Below are positions 30,470-39,065 of a stretch of 64,000 nucleotides of DNA, piece by piece; the stretch's first letter is position 1, and each line of letters starts with the position of its first letter. The notes below the pieces were generated by a model. The model was given only the letters and a program-made list of their open reading frames with translations, was not told the DNA's origin and searched no databases. The stretch is from Chrysophaeum taylorii (Eukaryota; Sar; Pelagophyceae; Pelagomonadales; Pelagomonadaceae): positions 354,341 to 418,340 of the forward strand of contig JAQMWT010000531.1 in assembly GCA_029834535.1 (NCBI GenBank), written 5' to 3'. The position numbers and the translations under genes are program-made.

Positions 30470-30547
30470 CGCCCAGCCTGGCTCCCATGCCCGGGAGAGG
30501 TCCGAAGTTAGTTAGTTAGAATTCACCCTAGGATCATCATCATGACG
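30443..30547 (+). mobile_element. 47-bp 5'-truncated SINE-like retroposon with 29-bp target-site duplication
   Basis: The 29-bp string beginning GAATTCACCCTAGGATCATC occurs at 30443-30471 and again at 30519-30547 without mismatch. Between them is CCCAGCCTGGCTCCCATGCC... ending in GTTAGTTAGTTA. The same sequence forms the 3' end of the larger element at 43103-43359. A short simple-repeat tail, 5' truncation and a long direct duplication are hallmarks of LINE-mediated target-primed retrotransposition. The first copy carries the stop codon of the upstream gene and the second the start codon of the downstream gene. Confidence 0.85.
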
Positions 30548-31906
30548 AAACCCCGCCGCCGCCGCAGCCTCGGCGTCTTGGGGCTGTTGGCGGTGTTGGG
30601 CGTTGTCGTGGCAGCGGCGCGCTGCTCGTTCGTGTCGCCACCGGCTGTAGGAGAGCTGATCGGCGGCGAGGAGGACGGATCGGCTTGGTGGGTCCTCGCC
30701 AAGCACACGATCGCCCTGGCCGCCGGGACGATCGAGAGCGTCGGGAATGACGCCCGGGAGTACCTGTGCGTCCCCAAGACGCAGTGCCTGTCGGATCTTG
30801 GGTGCGGAGCGCTACGCGCGTGGTGCGAGGTTCTCGCGCCGTATCCGTCGACAGAGTTCAACGGGAACGCGTTCGAGCTGCACTGGGTCGAGGCTCCGAG
30901 GCTCAACGATATCCGGTATTCGGAGGACGGCTCGGTGCTGGACGCGTGGATCCGAAGCTGGCGCGTCGAGGACACGCGATCGGCTTTTGCCGCGAACAAA
31001 GTTCAACTATACGCGAGAAACGTGTCGGCCTACGCGCGACGCGGCCTGCCGGTGGCCTACGAGAGGTCGAGTTTCGACGCCGAGGGCGCGAGGGTGGCGC
31101 ACGTCGGGATCGACCTGGGCTCGCGCGCCTACGAGATCGTGGGCCCGGCTTTTGATGAGGACTTTCCCCAATGGTCTTCGGACGAGTGCCCGCAGCCCCT
31201 CGCCGCGCCGCTGTCGCTGTACGAACGCGTCGCGTCAGAATTCGCGCTCCCTTCGTACTTTGGGGACGCGAGGGACGCGAGTCCCTTGGTATTCGTGGGG
31301 GCCTCGGCCGCCACTTCGAACCTCGAGCTTCAGGAGCCACTTTTCGACCACCTCGAGCGATTGTCCGCGGCGACGGTGACGCGCGAGACGAGACAAAACG
31401 ACTGCGACGTCGCGGCGATCGCGTGGCAATCGATGCCGGGCGTCGCGTTTCGCTACGTCCTCAACCACAACGCGCACGATCTACACCAGCTCCGCGCGTT
31501 CGACACGTTTGCGGCGCGAGAGCACGACGCGTTCGAGGATGAGGCGTGGCTCTCGTGGGATCGCCTCCTCGATCAACACGTCGGCCTCTGGTATGGAAAT
31601 GCCGACCGCGCGGCCTGCGACCGACGAGCCTCGAGAGCAAGACGCCTGCTCCTCGAAACCCGCGGCCTCGCCGTCGCCGAGCGACAGGAGCCCGATGCCC
31701 ACGAGCTCTACGTCGGGTACAACGGCAGCATGAGCTGGGAATACCAGTTTGCCAAATGCGACGCGGGCCGGCCCGACGCGCCCTCCGAGTGCGCGTGCAG
31801 TCCAAGAAATAACCTCGACGACTTCCTCGCCTCTTCTTCCTCGCGCGCCACCACCTGCCTCAACTTCACGCTCGGCGACGACGATTCCCACTGCCAAAGG
31901 TGGTGA
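30542..31906 (+). CDS. Predicted secreted or type II membrane protein, unknown function
   Basis: 454 residues. A basic N-terminus (MTKPRRRRS) precedes one hydrophobic segment (LGVLGLLAVLGVVVAAARC), so it is a signal anchor or signal peptide. The lumenal part holds paired cysteines (CVPKTQCLSDLGCGALRAWC; near the end CDAGRPDAPSECACS), consistent with disulfides. N-glycosylation sequons are present (NVSA, NGSM, NFTL). I recognise no catalytic family. The start ATG lies in the second copy of the 29-bp duplication. The stop is 48 bp from the end of the convergent gene. Confidence 0.75.
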   Translation: MTKPRRRRSLGVLGLLAVLGVVVAAARCSFVSPPAVGELIGGEEDGSAWWVLAKHTIALAAGTIESVGNDAREYLCVPKTQCLSDLGCGALRAWCEVLAPYPSTEFNGNAFELHWVEAPRLNDIRYSEDGSVLDAWIRSWRVEDTRSAFAANKVQLYARNVSAYARRGLPVAYERSSFDAEGARVAHVGIDLGSRAYEIVGPAFDEDFPQWSSDECPQPLAAPLSLYERVASEFALPSYFGDARDASPLVFVGASAATSNLELQEPLFDHLERLSAATVTRETRQNDCDVAAIAWQSMPGVAFRYVLNHNAHDLHQLRAFDTFAAREHDAFEDEAWLSWDRLLDQHVGLWYGNADRAACDRRASRARRLLLETRGLAVAERQEPDAHELYVGYNGSMSWEYQFAKCDAGRPDAPSECACSPRNNLDDFLASSSSRATTCLNFTLGDDDSHCQRW

Positions 31907-31953
31907 GGCACTCTCTCTTTTGAGTGGCGCGCGCGGGTACCGATATATTATTA

Positions 31954-32811
31954 TTAGGAGTGCCCCCCGCCGCCGCCGCCGCCGCCGCCGCGGTGGGCCA
32001 CACGTTTTTTTCGCGCAAGGGCGAAGAGCGGGTTTTCGTGGACATTGGGGTTCGAGTTCCAATACCCGTCGATCATCGTCGAGACGTTGTCGTGGTGGGT
32101 GTACCCTCGTTGCTTCTTCAGGTGTTGGAACGTCGAGTGCTGGTCCCAGACGACGCGCAACTTGATGGCCTCAGCAACGGCGAACCGGAGGTCGGGGACC
32201 ATACGAGCGGGCGCGACGACCATGGCGTCGGCGTACCGCTCGCCATTCTTCTTCCAGCTGGGGTCGCAGCGCGAGGGCTCGAACCCGGACTTGCGGAACG
32301 TGCAGTCGCGCGGCATCTTGTTGTGGACTTCTTTCCACGGGACGCCGAGACGCTCCAAGTCACTCGACACATCCGTGAATTGTCGTTTAAATATGATATC
32401 GGCGCGCACCGAGACGAGCGTGTGCCATCCCTTGAGCTTCAACACAAAGTCGTAGGCCTCGAGGATGAGTTCGTTGGGAAATCTCGCGCGACCGTCGACT
32501 CTCGCGTCCAGAACGTTGGCGCGAGCGACGTCCGAGCGCACGAGCCAGTCCTTGAGGACCTTGCTCTTATAGGTGCACGCCGCAATCGTGACGTTGGCGC
32601 CAGCCGCGACGAGAGGTTCAATGAGCTTGGTCCTGTGGTTCGTGTGCACCTTGTCGGTGTTGCCATCGACGTAGACAAATCGCCCGCGGCCTTTGTAAGC
32701 TCCGGCGTGAACGCCGCGATACAGGACGAGGACGCGTCGATTCGTCCAGTTGTTCGTCTTCTTTTTCGCCGTGGCGACGCAGAGCCACATCCAAAGCACA
32801 GCACCTCCCAT
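31954..32811 (-). CDS. Possible secretory-pathway glycosyltransferase-like protein
   Basis: 285 residues from the ATG at 32811, which opens a short signal anchor (MGGAVLWMWLCVATA). Then come RRVLVLYRGVHAG, RGRFVYVDGNTDKV and VRADIIFKRQFTDV. The RxDxxF and KLKGWHTLVSVRADIIF region resembles the metal/nucleotide-sugar binding part of GT-A glycosyltransferases. Later elements are YADAMVVAPARMV and HHDNVSTMIDGYW. No family could be named with confidence. The frame ends in a polyGly-His-Ser tail encoded by GCC repeats. It is convergent with the preceding gene. Confidence 0.5.
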   Translation of the reverse strand: MGGAVLWMWLCVATAKKKTNNWTNRRVLVLYRGVHAGAYKGRGRFVYVDGNTDKVHTNHRTKLIEPLVAAGANVTIAACTYKSKVLKDWLVRSDVARANVLDARVDGRARFPNELILEAYDFVLKLKGWHTLVSVRADIIFKRQFTDVSSDLERLGVPWKEVHNKMPRDCTFRKSGFEPSRCDPSWKKNGERYADAMVVAPARMVPDLRFAVAEAIKLRVVWDQHSTFQHLKKQRGYTHHDNVSTMIDGYWNSNPNVHENPLFALARKKRVAHRGGGGGGGGGHS

Positions 32812-33309
32812 CGCTTCTTCTTCCTCGCATCCTCCTATAAAGAATTTTTTGATTATAATGGAAGAACCGGCACATGATTGATTGTTATAATAATTCCTAT
32901 GGGTAATAAATAATTTTTCTAAACTCGCAAGAGAATTGATTCGCCGAGAGACCGCCACCTACTACTGACGGGGCGGGGCTCTTCTTCTTCCCCTACAGCA
33001 ACGACCCCGACTATAGGAAGTCGAGGGATCCTTACGCTGCCCCCCAGGTGCCACTCACGACTCCGCACTACCACCCGCGCGCACCCACTTCCGGTCCCCT
33101 CCTCTCTCAGCAGTCGAGCAGTAAAAACTCCGACCATCCTTCATTATGGGAGGATAGTAGGAGAGCGTGCTGCGCGAGCAGCAAAGCAGGGGTGCTCCAC
33201 GCTCTCATGGTCGCATGACTATCGCAGAATAAGGGGCGCGACCGACCGACCGACCGACCGACCTCGAGGCGACGAAGGCGAGATCAAGCTCCTGCACCTA
33301 CTACGGGTG
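32812..33309. other. Intergenic, short repeats only
   Basis: Contains a six-unit CCGA tetramer run at 33238-33262 and a copy of the CTCTCAGCAGTCGAG motif that also occurs near 7500 and 7776. No gene seen. Confidence 0.6.
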
Positions 33310-35058
33310 CTAGGTGAGCGTGAAGGCGCCAGGGCTGTCTTCGGCATCGTCCTTCTTCGAAGAATCAGCTGCAGAAGCCTCAGCAGCAGCAGGCGGCGGC
33401 GGCGACATGGGTGGAGGCGGCGGCGGGGAAGGCGTAGTCGTCGTCGTCGTCGTCGTCGTCTCGGGCGCTTTCTCGGTAGTCGTCGCGGGCTTGGGGGGGG
33501 GATCGGCGCCGCCAGTGGAAGAGAGGGCGGGCTTGGAGGCGAAGGTATAGGTGTTGGATTTATCAGAGGATTTTTTCTCGGGTTTGGGCTCGGACTTTGG
33601 CGGCGGCGGCGGCGGCGGCGGCGGTCGCGAAGGGACGTCCGGATTGTAGGTGACGAGGTCGAAGAGCGCGGCGAGCTCGCCGAAGAGCTCCTTCGCTTCC
33701 GAGCCCCACGAGGACTCGAAGACGGAAGGGATGACGAGGACGACGACGACGACGGCGACGCCAAAGGTGAGGCCGACGGCGCCGGCGAAGGCCACGGGTT
33801 CGTGATTGTGGAAAGAAACGTAGAGGGTGCGAAGGAGGACGGCGACGACGGCGATTGTGCTCGCGAGGGACCTGTAGAAGAAGCCGCGGACGGCGCCGGC
33901 GATGCCAAAGGCGCCGTAGGCCATGAGGATCGAGATGAACTGACGTTCGATGCGCGTGCGTCCGGCGGGGCTCGAGTCGAACCAAAAGGCGCGCCACGTG
34001 GCTTGGGCGACGGCGGCGATCGCGCAGCGCGAGAACGCGATCGTCGTGAGGCGGCCAACCGTCCGGCAGCCGGCATGGTCGACGACGGCACCGACGTCGG
34101 CGCAGCGGGCCCCAGCGATTTCCATCGCCGACGCGACCACGGCCACGACCCCCAACCCGAGGCGGATCGAGATGGAGTGGAAGGCCCACCACGCGAGGGC
34201 GGCGGAAACCCAGCAGAGGTCGACAAAGACGGAGATGATCGCGATGCCGACGAGACCGGGTATGCCCGTGATGAAAGGAGTTTTTTTGAGGCCCCACATC
34301 TTGGAGCTCGCCTGGACGGAGAGGGCCCGGAGGCTCATCGTGGCCACGACGGCCGCCGAGGCCGCCCAGGTCGTGATGAGCGTGCCAAACCGGCGCTTAG
34401 TCTGCGCCCCGCCGAGCGCGTCGAAGAAGAAGGCGTGCATCGCCGTCAGCAGCGACAAAAACGGTACCCAGCCGTGAATGGCTCGAGGCTTGCGGCCACG
34501 AATGGCGTAGTATATCGCGGCCATCCCGGCCCCCGGGGCGGTCGCGATGGCGAGCGGCGTGACGCGCGATCCGCACCGCCGCCACGCGAGCGCGAACAGC
34601 GTCAACGACGTCGTCGCCATCACTAAAGCCTGGAGGACGTCCGACAGCGTCTCGAGCCGCGCCGCGAGGGTCGATGCGAGGACGTTGTTGCGCCCGATGG
34701 CGCGCATCGACGCCGCGCGCCCGAGCGTGTGCACGACCGTCTCGATCGGGAACCCAAAGAGCAGCATCACGCACGCCGAGCACAGCGTCCGCGTCGCGGG
34801 CCCCATCTCTTTCGGAGTCAGAGCTCCTGCCACCAGCCCCAGCGACCCGTAGGCGACCGTCGCGCCCATCCACGTCATCGCCAGCAACGTCGCCGTCCCC
34901 GGCTCGCCCAACCCATTTTGTTTTTGTTGTTGTTGGTTCTGCGGGCCGCCGCCCCGCACACCCAGCTCCTTGCGCGGCACGGGCCGCAGCGCGCGTGATC
35001 TTCGCTGGAGCTCTCCGTGGGCCGCCCCAAGCGCAACCACCACACCCAACACCCTCAT
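33310..35058 (-). CDS. Multipass membrane protein with proline-rich cytosolic tail, unknown function
   Basis: 582 residues. The N-terminus MRVLGVVVALGAAHG could be a signal peptide, followed by a Gln-rich patch. Residues about 58-445 contain roughly ten hydrophobic segments, for example TATLLAMTWMGATVAYGSLG, SAAVVATMSLRALSV, LVGIAIISVFVDLCWVSAA and VAVVVVVLVIPSVFE. The last 120 residues are low complexity: nine consecutive Pro after VPSR, a Thr run and another Pro run. Such tails bind SH3/WW/profilin-type partners (inference). I do not recognise the transmembrane family. Confidence 0.75.
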   Translation of the reverse strand: MRVLGVVVALGAAHGELQRRSRALRPVPRKELGVRGGGPQNQQQQKQNGLGEPGTATLLAMTWMGATVAYGSLGLVAGALTPKEMGPATRTLCSACVMLLFGFPIETVVHTLGRAASMRAIGRNNVLASTLAARLETLSDVLQALVMATTSLTLFALAWRRCGSRVTPLAIATAPGAGMAAIYYAIRGRKPRAIHGWVPFLSLLTAMHAFFFDALGGAQTKRRFGTLITTWAASAAVVATMSLRALSVQASSKMWGLKKTPFITGIPGLVGIAIISVFVDLCWVSAALAWWAFHSISIRLGLGVVAVVASAMEIAGARCADVGAVVDHAGCRTVGRLTTIAFSRCAIAAVAQATWRAFWFDSSPAGRTRIERQFISILMAYGAFGIAGAVRGFFYRSLASTIAVVAVLLRTLYVSFHNHEPVAFAGAVGLTFGVAVVVVVLVIPSVFESSWGSEAKELFGELAALFDLVTYNPDVPSRPPPPPPPPPKSEPKPEKKSSDKSNTYTFASKPALSSTGGADPPPKPATTTEKAPETTTTTTTTTPSPPPPPPMSPPPPAAAEASAADSSKKDDAEDSPGAFTLT

Positions 35059-35085
35059 CTCTCTCCCTCTCCTCGAGCTGCTGCT

Positions 35086-35112
35086 GCTACTGCTGCTGCT
35101 GCTGCTGCTGCT
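35086..35112 (+). repeat. CTG trinucleotide microsatellite
   Basis: CTGCTGCTACTGCTGCTGCT... just upstream of the start of the minus-strand multipass gene, probably in its 5' UTR. Confidence 0.9.
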
Positions 35113-35247
35113 GATCAGGTTGGGTCTGGTCTCTCGTCAGCAACTCAAAACAACGTCATTTAGTCCCAAACTTCGGGAGAATCTTCGATTGATGACGACG
35201 ACTACTGTAGGGCGACGACGACGACGACGAAAGGGGGGGGGGGGGCT

Positions 35248-35545
35248 ATCAGACCTCTCCCGAGCCAGGCCGGAGAATCACGGGTCTGCAGACGAGCTCG
35301 GGGTGCCGAAAGGCGGGTCGGCGGAGAGGGAGTGATCATCCGGCTTGAAGCCATGCGACGACCGCGATGTGACCGGCACAACCAAAATTCGTCGTTGGCG
35401 TTCCGTCTGCGCCCCCCGGCCACCATACCCCGTCGTCCCACTGCGAACGTTCCGGCCCGCCCAGGGGGCGAACAGGTGCCACCAAAAGCTACGCCGTCCC
35501 CGGGAGGCCGGATGCCCTCGCAAGGCCCAGGATTCATGAGGCACT
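35248..35545 (-). mobile_element. SINE-like repeat, longest copy, minus orientation
   Basis: The reverse complement matches the element at 43103-43359 over most of its length: GGCGGGCCGGAACGTTCGCA, then GGGGTATGG, CACATCGCGGTCGTCGCATG, TCTCCGCCGACCCGCCTTTC and GGCCTGGCTCGGGAGAGGTC. This copy lacks the GTTA tail. It ends against a run of 13 G at about 35235-35247, and it has about 90 extra bases on its 5' side. No target-site duplication was found. Confidence 0.75.
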
Positions 35546-35628
35546 TTTGAACTCCATCGCAACCATGCAGTCGGCGATCCCCGAAGGGGGGAAGTGCCTG
35601 ACTAATAAAAAAATATGGTGTGAGCTTA

Positions 35629-37239
35629 TTAGATTTCGTCCCGCAAGATGCGGCGGCGCATATCGGCGCAGAGGTGGTTCATGTACATGATATTGTGGAT
35701 CGAGGCGAGGGTCAAGGCGAGGGGCTCGTTCTGCTTGAAAAGATGGTGGAGATAGGCGCGGGACGAGTCGATTGTGGGAAGGTTAGGGTCGATTTTGCCA
35801 AAGTCCCGGGCAAACTGGGTTTGCTTAATGCGGATGGTGCCGACAGAGGACATGAGGGTCCCATGTCTCGCGACGCGCGTCGGGTTGCAGGAGTCCATGG
35901 TGTCGACGCCAAAGGGGACGACGGCGAGGGCCGACTCGGGGTCTGCGATGCCGAGGAGGTGGTTGGGTTTGTCGCGCGGCACGAGGGGCATCAAAAACTC
36001 GAGCAAGTCGAGCATCTCGGCGCGGTCCTTGCCGAGACTCCCCCCGATCGCAAAGCCGTCGAAGGGGAGCGAAGCGAGAAACTCGACCGAGTTACGGCGG
36101 AGATCGCGGTCGACGCCGCCGTGAACGACGGCGTACATCGCCTGGTTCCTTTTATCGGCGAGGTGGGTCCTCAAGGACCTCGCCATCCAGCGATGCGAGA
36201 GCTCGACCGATTCCCGTAGCCGTTCTCGCGTCACGCGGTAAGGCGGGAGCTCGTCGAGCGGAATTATGATATCGGCGCCAAGCATTTTTTGGGCGCGGAC
36301 GCTCGACTCGGGCGTCAGCTCGATGATCGAGCCGTCGAGGTACGACCGGAAGGTCGTCCCTTTCTCCGTCACAGACAAAAGCTGTCCGTTCGACCGCCCG
36401 TTCTCGTCGCGCCGCCCGCGGTTGACGCGCTTCGACTTCAGTTCTGGTCCGTCCTCGTCGTCGGCGTCGGCGAGCGAAAACACCTGAAACCCCCCCGAGT
36501 CCGTGATGATCGGTAGGCTGCGCCGCATGAAGTTGTGAAGACCCCCGCCCTCCTCCACGACCTCCGCGCCCGGGTGCACGAGGAGATGGTAAGTGTTGCA
36601 AAACATCAGCTGGACGCCCGCCTCTTCGGCCTGGCGCGAATCGACAGCCTTGAGCGCGGCGTTTGTCCCCACGGGCACGAAGCACGGCGTCTCGATGGTG
36701 CCGTGGGGCGTGTGAATGATGCCCGCCCGCGCCCGACTCTTGCGCGACTCGTGGACGACTTCGAATCGGAAGTAATCTCGCGGCGACCACGCTTCGAACG
36801 TCGACGGGTCGGGAAGCGGCGGCGGCGACGCCTTGGGGGACGGAGGCTTCCGCCGCTTGTACGAGCCCTCGTCTCCGGTGAGCTCCATGTATCTCCCTTG
36901 GAGCCGCGCGATTTCGTCCTCGAAAGACGCGCGCTCGCCATCCTCCAGCGACCTCGCCTTGAGCCGCTTCAACGCGATCGTGATCTCGCCCTTCACTGTC
37001 ATTATGTCCTTCTCCAGCTGCGCCTGAGCCTCGTACCTCCGTTCGAGCTCGGCGATGCGCAACGTGTTACTATCATTGTTCTTCGCACCGCGCGCCTGGT
37101 GACGCAGTCGTCGCAACTGGGACCTCAGCTCCTTGGCCGTCTCCTCGGTGGCAGACATCGCAATCCGTCGCTGTGCAAACCGCAAAGGCGTCACGAAGGA
37201 ATGCGTCGTCGCTGCGCAAACAAAGACAAGGCTGCGCAT
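35629..37239 (-). CDS. Queuine tRNA-ribosyltransferase-like (bacterial-type TGT), plastid-targeted, zinc site lost
   Basis: 536 residues. N-terminus MRSLVFVCAATTHS/FVTPLRF resembles a signal peptide plus aromatic-start transit peptide (plastid import). Residues 28-140 are a coiled-coil leader. The TGT barrel follows: CNTYHLLVHPG, ITDSGGFQVFSL (first active-site Asp), ADIIIPLDELPPY, MYAVVHGGVDRDLR, FDGFAIGGSLGKD, NHLLGIADPES and GVDTMDSCNPTRVARHG (nucleophile-Asp region; bacterial form GVDMFDCVMPTRNARNG). SRAYLHHLF and HN near the end are kept. The normal zinc ligands CxCxxC just before SRAYLHHL are absent; the sequence is DPNLPTIDSSRAYLHHL. TGT exchanges guanine-34 for a 7-deazaguanine in tRNA. 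Loss of zinc binding raises doubt about classical activity. Confidence 0.9.
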   Translation of the reverse strand: MRSLVFVCAATTHSFVTPLRFAQRRIAMSATEETAKELRSQLRRLRHQARGAKNNDSNTLRIAELERRYEAQAQLEKDIMTVKGEITIALKRLKARSLEDGERASFEDEIARLQGRYMELTGDEGSYKRRKPPSPKASPPPLPDPSTFEAWSPRDYFRFEVVHESRKSRARAGIIHTPHGTIETPCFVPVGTNAALKAVDSRQAEEAGVQLMFCNTYHLLVHPGAEVVEEGGGLHNFMRRSLPIITDSGGFQVFSLADADDEDGPELKSKRVNRGRRDENGRSNGQLLSVTEKGTTFRSYLDGSIIELTPESSVRAQKMLGADIIIPLDELPPYRVTRERLRESVELSHRWMARSLRTHLADKRNQAMYAVVHGGVDRDLRRNSVEFLASLPFDGFAIGGSLGKDRAEMLDLLEFLMPLVPRDKPNHLLGIADPESALAVVPFGVDTMDSCNPTRVARHGTLMSSVGTIRIKQTQFARDFGKIDPNLPTIDSSRAYLHHLFKQNEPLALTLASIHNIMYMNHLCADMRRRILRDEI

Positions 37240-37787
37240 GCGCCGACGGCTCGCTCTGCCCGCCGCTTGCTTTGTAAAACGATCCGTTGATTGTGAGATT
37301 TGTGGTGAGCATCAGCAGCAGCAGCAGCAACCAAAAACGCGACTAGCACTAGGCTAGTAGCAGGTCCGGTCCTTCTTCTAGGCGATGGAGAAGATAGATA
37401 ATAAACGCCAACAACGAATCGTCGGTGTCGTGCTCGGCGGTGCCCCTCGGACAGGTCGTCGCCGTCGCCGTCGTCGCCGCCGCAGAGCGAGCAAGTGCGC
37501 CTCTCGAAAGCGAACTGACTCGGGGCCAGCCGAATGCATGCCATTGGATGTAGGCCAATAATCCCGCGCGCCACGCTGGGTTAATTTCATAAAGTATAGA
37601 GGCACCGGGCGTTCTCAGAGGGCGAGTTGATGGTCTGTCGCCAGTTGCTACGGTCTTGAGCGAGGGAGTCCCACATCTTCGTTTCTATGTGGAATTTTTG
37701 CTGAGTGCCTTCCTTGTTATCGTTACCCCAGCCGTATGTGAACACTTATCTTCGCCTCGTTTTTTTTGAGACCGCGGACATTCGAAC
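37240..37787. other. Intergenic between TGT-like gene and copia element
   Basis: Includes a CAG trinucleotide run (37311-37330) in the TGT 5' region and short open frames without motifs. Confidence 0.6.
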
Positions 37788-37951
37788 CACTATACTCCTA
37801 GGGTTCGCACCTTCTTATATCACGCTTAATTCAGAACACATCGCTGTGTTATCAACACCGTGCTGTCCTCGTTGTTAGAAACAGGGCAAGGGCAGCCTAC
37901 CACTGCTCTCGCTCTACCGAAGGGCAACACAGTAGAAAATACTGTTCTCTA
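37788..37951 (+). repeat. LTR-like repeat X, plus orientation (left copy)
   Basis: 164 bp beginning CACTATACTCCTAGGGTT and ending AATACTGTTCTCTA. It matches the reverse complement of 47208-47371 with five mismatches that I count (about 97 percent). The two copies are therefore inverted relative to each other, unlike normal LTRs. Flanking sequence diverges sharply on both sides. Confidence 0.9.
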
Positions 37952-38087
37952 CTCATCTGTGCCCCCTCTTCTCTTAACATTTGACTTTACTCCTAAACCC
38001 TGATCGCGCACCATATCCCTTTGAATCCGCGGGCATCGGTCATTCCGGCGAAGGTTGGCACTTCTTCGCCCCCGAAACGGAGCGGTA

Positions 38088-38165
38088 GGCAGCCGGAACG
38101 TTCGCAGGGGGACGGGGTATGGCCGGGGTGCGCAGAAGGGAGTTGACGACGAAGTTGATGGTGGG
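38088..38165 (+). mobile_element. Fragment of the SINE-like repeat (5' part)
   Basis: GGCAGCCGGAACGTTCGCAG, GGGGTATGGCCGGGG and a following CGACGA match the 5' part of the copy at 43103-43359. It lies between the left LTR-like repeat and the inverted RNase H half. Confidence 0.75.
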
Positions 38166-38608
38166 TTCAGCGCAGCTGCTGATGAATGTCAATGGTTTCA
38201 TGAGATCTCCTCTTCCCACCCCTATTTATTTTCGTGTGATCAAGCTCACGCTATTCCCCTGCTTATCGACAATGCTAGCGTGTATATTCATGCGTACATG
38301 AAGCAAACCATCCTAAAGTCAGTGCTCCCTCTCGTCATATTAACTTACGGGAATTCCGCATACGTGACTACCAAGCCAATTCCGTGATTCGTCCCCTCTG
38401 GTGTCCTACTCAGTACCAGATCGCCGATCATTTTTCGAAGATTCTTTCTCGCACTTTGTTTCACAAGTTCAAAAACGCCTATGGTCTTCATTCCACCTCT
38501 TCTTCACCTCCATCTCACCAAGTCCATCTTGCCACTTCTCTTCCATCATACAACTCCGTTCAGAACACTCTCCACATTCTTGTTGACGGAAAATCTCGTC
38601 CTGTTTAG
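38166..38608 (+). pseudogene. Copia RNase H C-terminal half, inverted relative to its element
   Basis: On the plus strand, in broken frames, the sequence reads SAAADECQWFHEI, AIPLLIDNASV and QYQIADHFSKILSRTLFHKF then KNAYGL. This is the end of a Ty1/copia pol (typical pattern: EAEY..L..A..E..W, IxxDNxSA, xxQxADIFTKxL). The matching N-terminal half ends STMEAEL on the minus strand at about 38610. The C-terminal half thus points the opposite way from the other domains of the same element. Confidence 0.8.
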
Positions 38609-39052
38609 TTTGAGTTCGGCTTCCATGGTGCTCTTGGCAGTGAGTGTCTGGCGTTTTCTAGACCAAAATACGAGATAGCCAAGAACGAAAATACAAGCAC
38701 CAGAGTAAGATCGTAAGCGGGGGTCAGAATGGTCAGCGAAACTGGCATCAGTGAAACAAATAATGGGTGAACTAAGATGATGCAATTCGGGATAGTTCCT
38801 GATCAAACGTTGAATAAAGGGTGTAATGGAAGGGCTGTCGGATGAATAGTCTGAAGAATCATTCGGAGTGCCCTTTAAGTAGCGAAGTAAAACATACAAG
38901 TGCAGAAGATGAGTCTGCTCAGGATTGTGCATGCCTTTGCAGCATTTGTTGCACAGAGTTGTAATATCAGGGCGACATGTAACGGAGAGGTGAATAATAG
39001 TGCCACAATATTGAGGAAAATGTTTGCGAAGAATATCGAGAGTAGGAGCCAA
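38609..39052 (-). pseudogene. Copia RNase H N-terminal half
   Basis: Contains TCRPDITTLCNKCCKGM and HLYVLLRYLKGTPNDS, the copia linker before RNase H. Then come ICFTDASFADHSDPR with the first catalytic Asp, SYSGACIFVLGYLVFWSRKR and QTLTAKSTMEAEL. The frame then runs into antisense of the inverted C-terminal half, which ends the domain abruptly. Confidence 0.85.
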
Positions 39053-39065
39053 ATCGGAGAGAAGC

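Noticed and set aside
30443-30547. An introner-type intron between the two frames
   Set aside because: The 47-bp insert lacks GT-AG ends and lies between a stop and a start codon. Its tail and relation to the 43.1-kb repeat fit a retroposon better.
37740-37800. tRNA-like string (GAGTATAGTGGTTCGAATG) on the minus strand beside the left terminal repeat
   Set aside because: Looks like the 5' half of a tRNA-Asp/Glu, but no anticodon arm or acceptor pairing follows. GGAGTATAGTG is part of the repeat itself, since it is also in the right copy.
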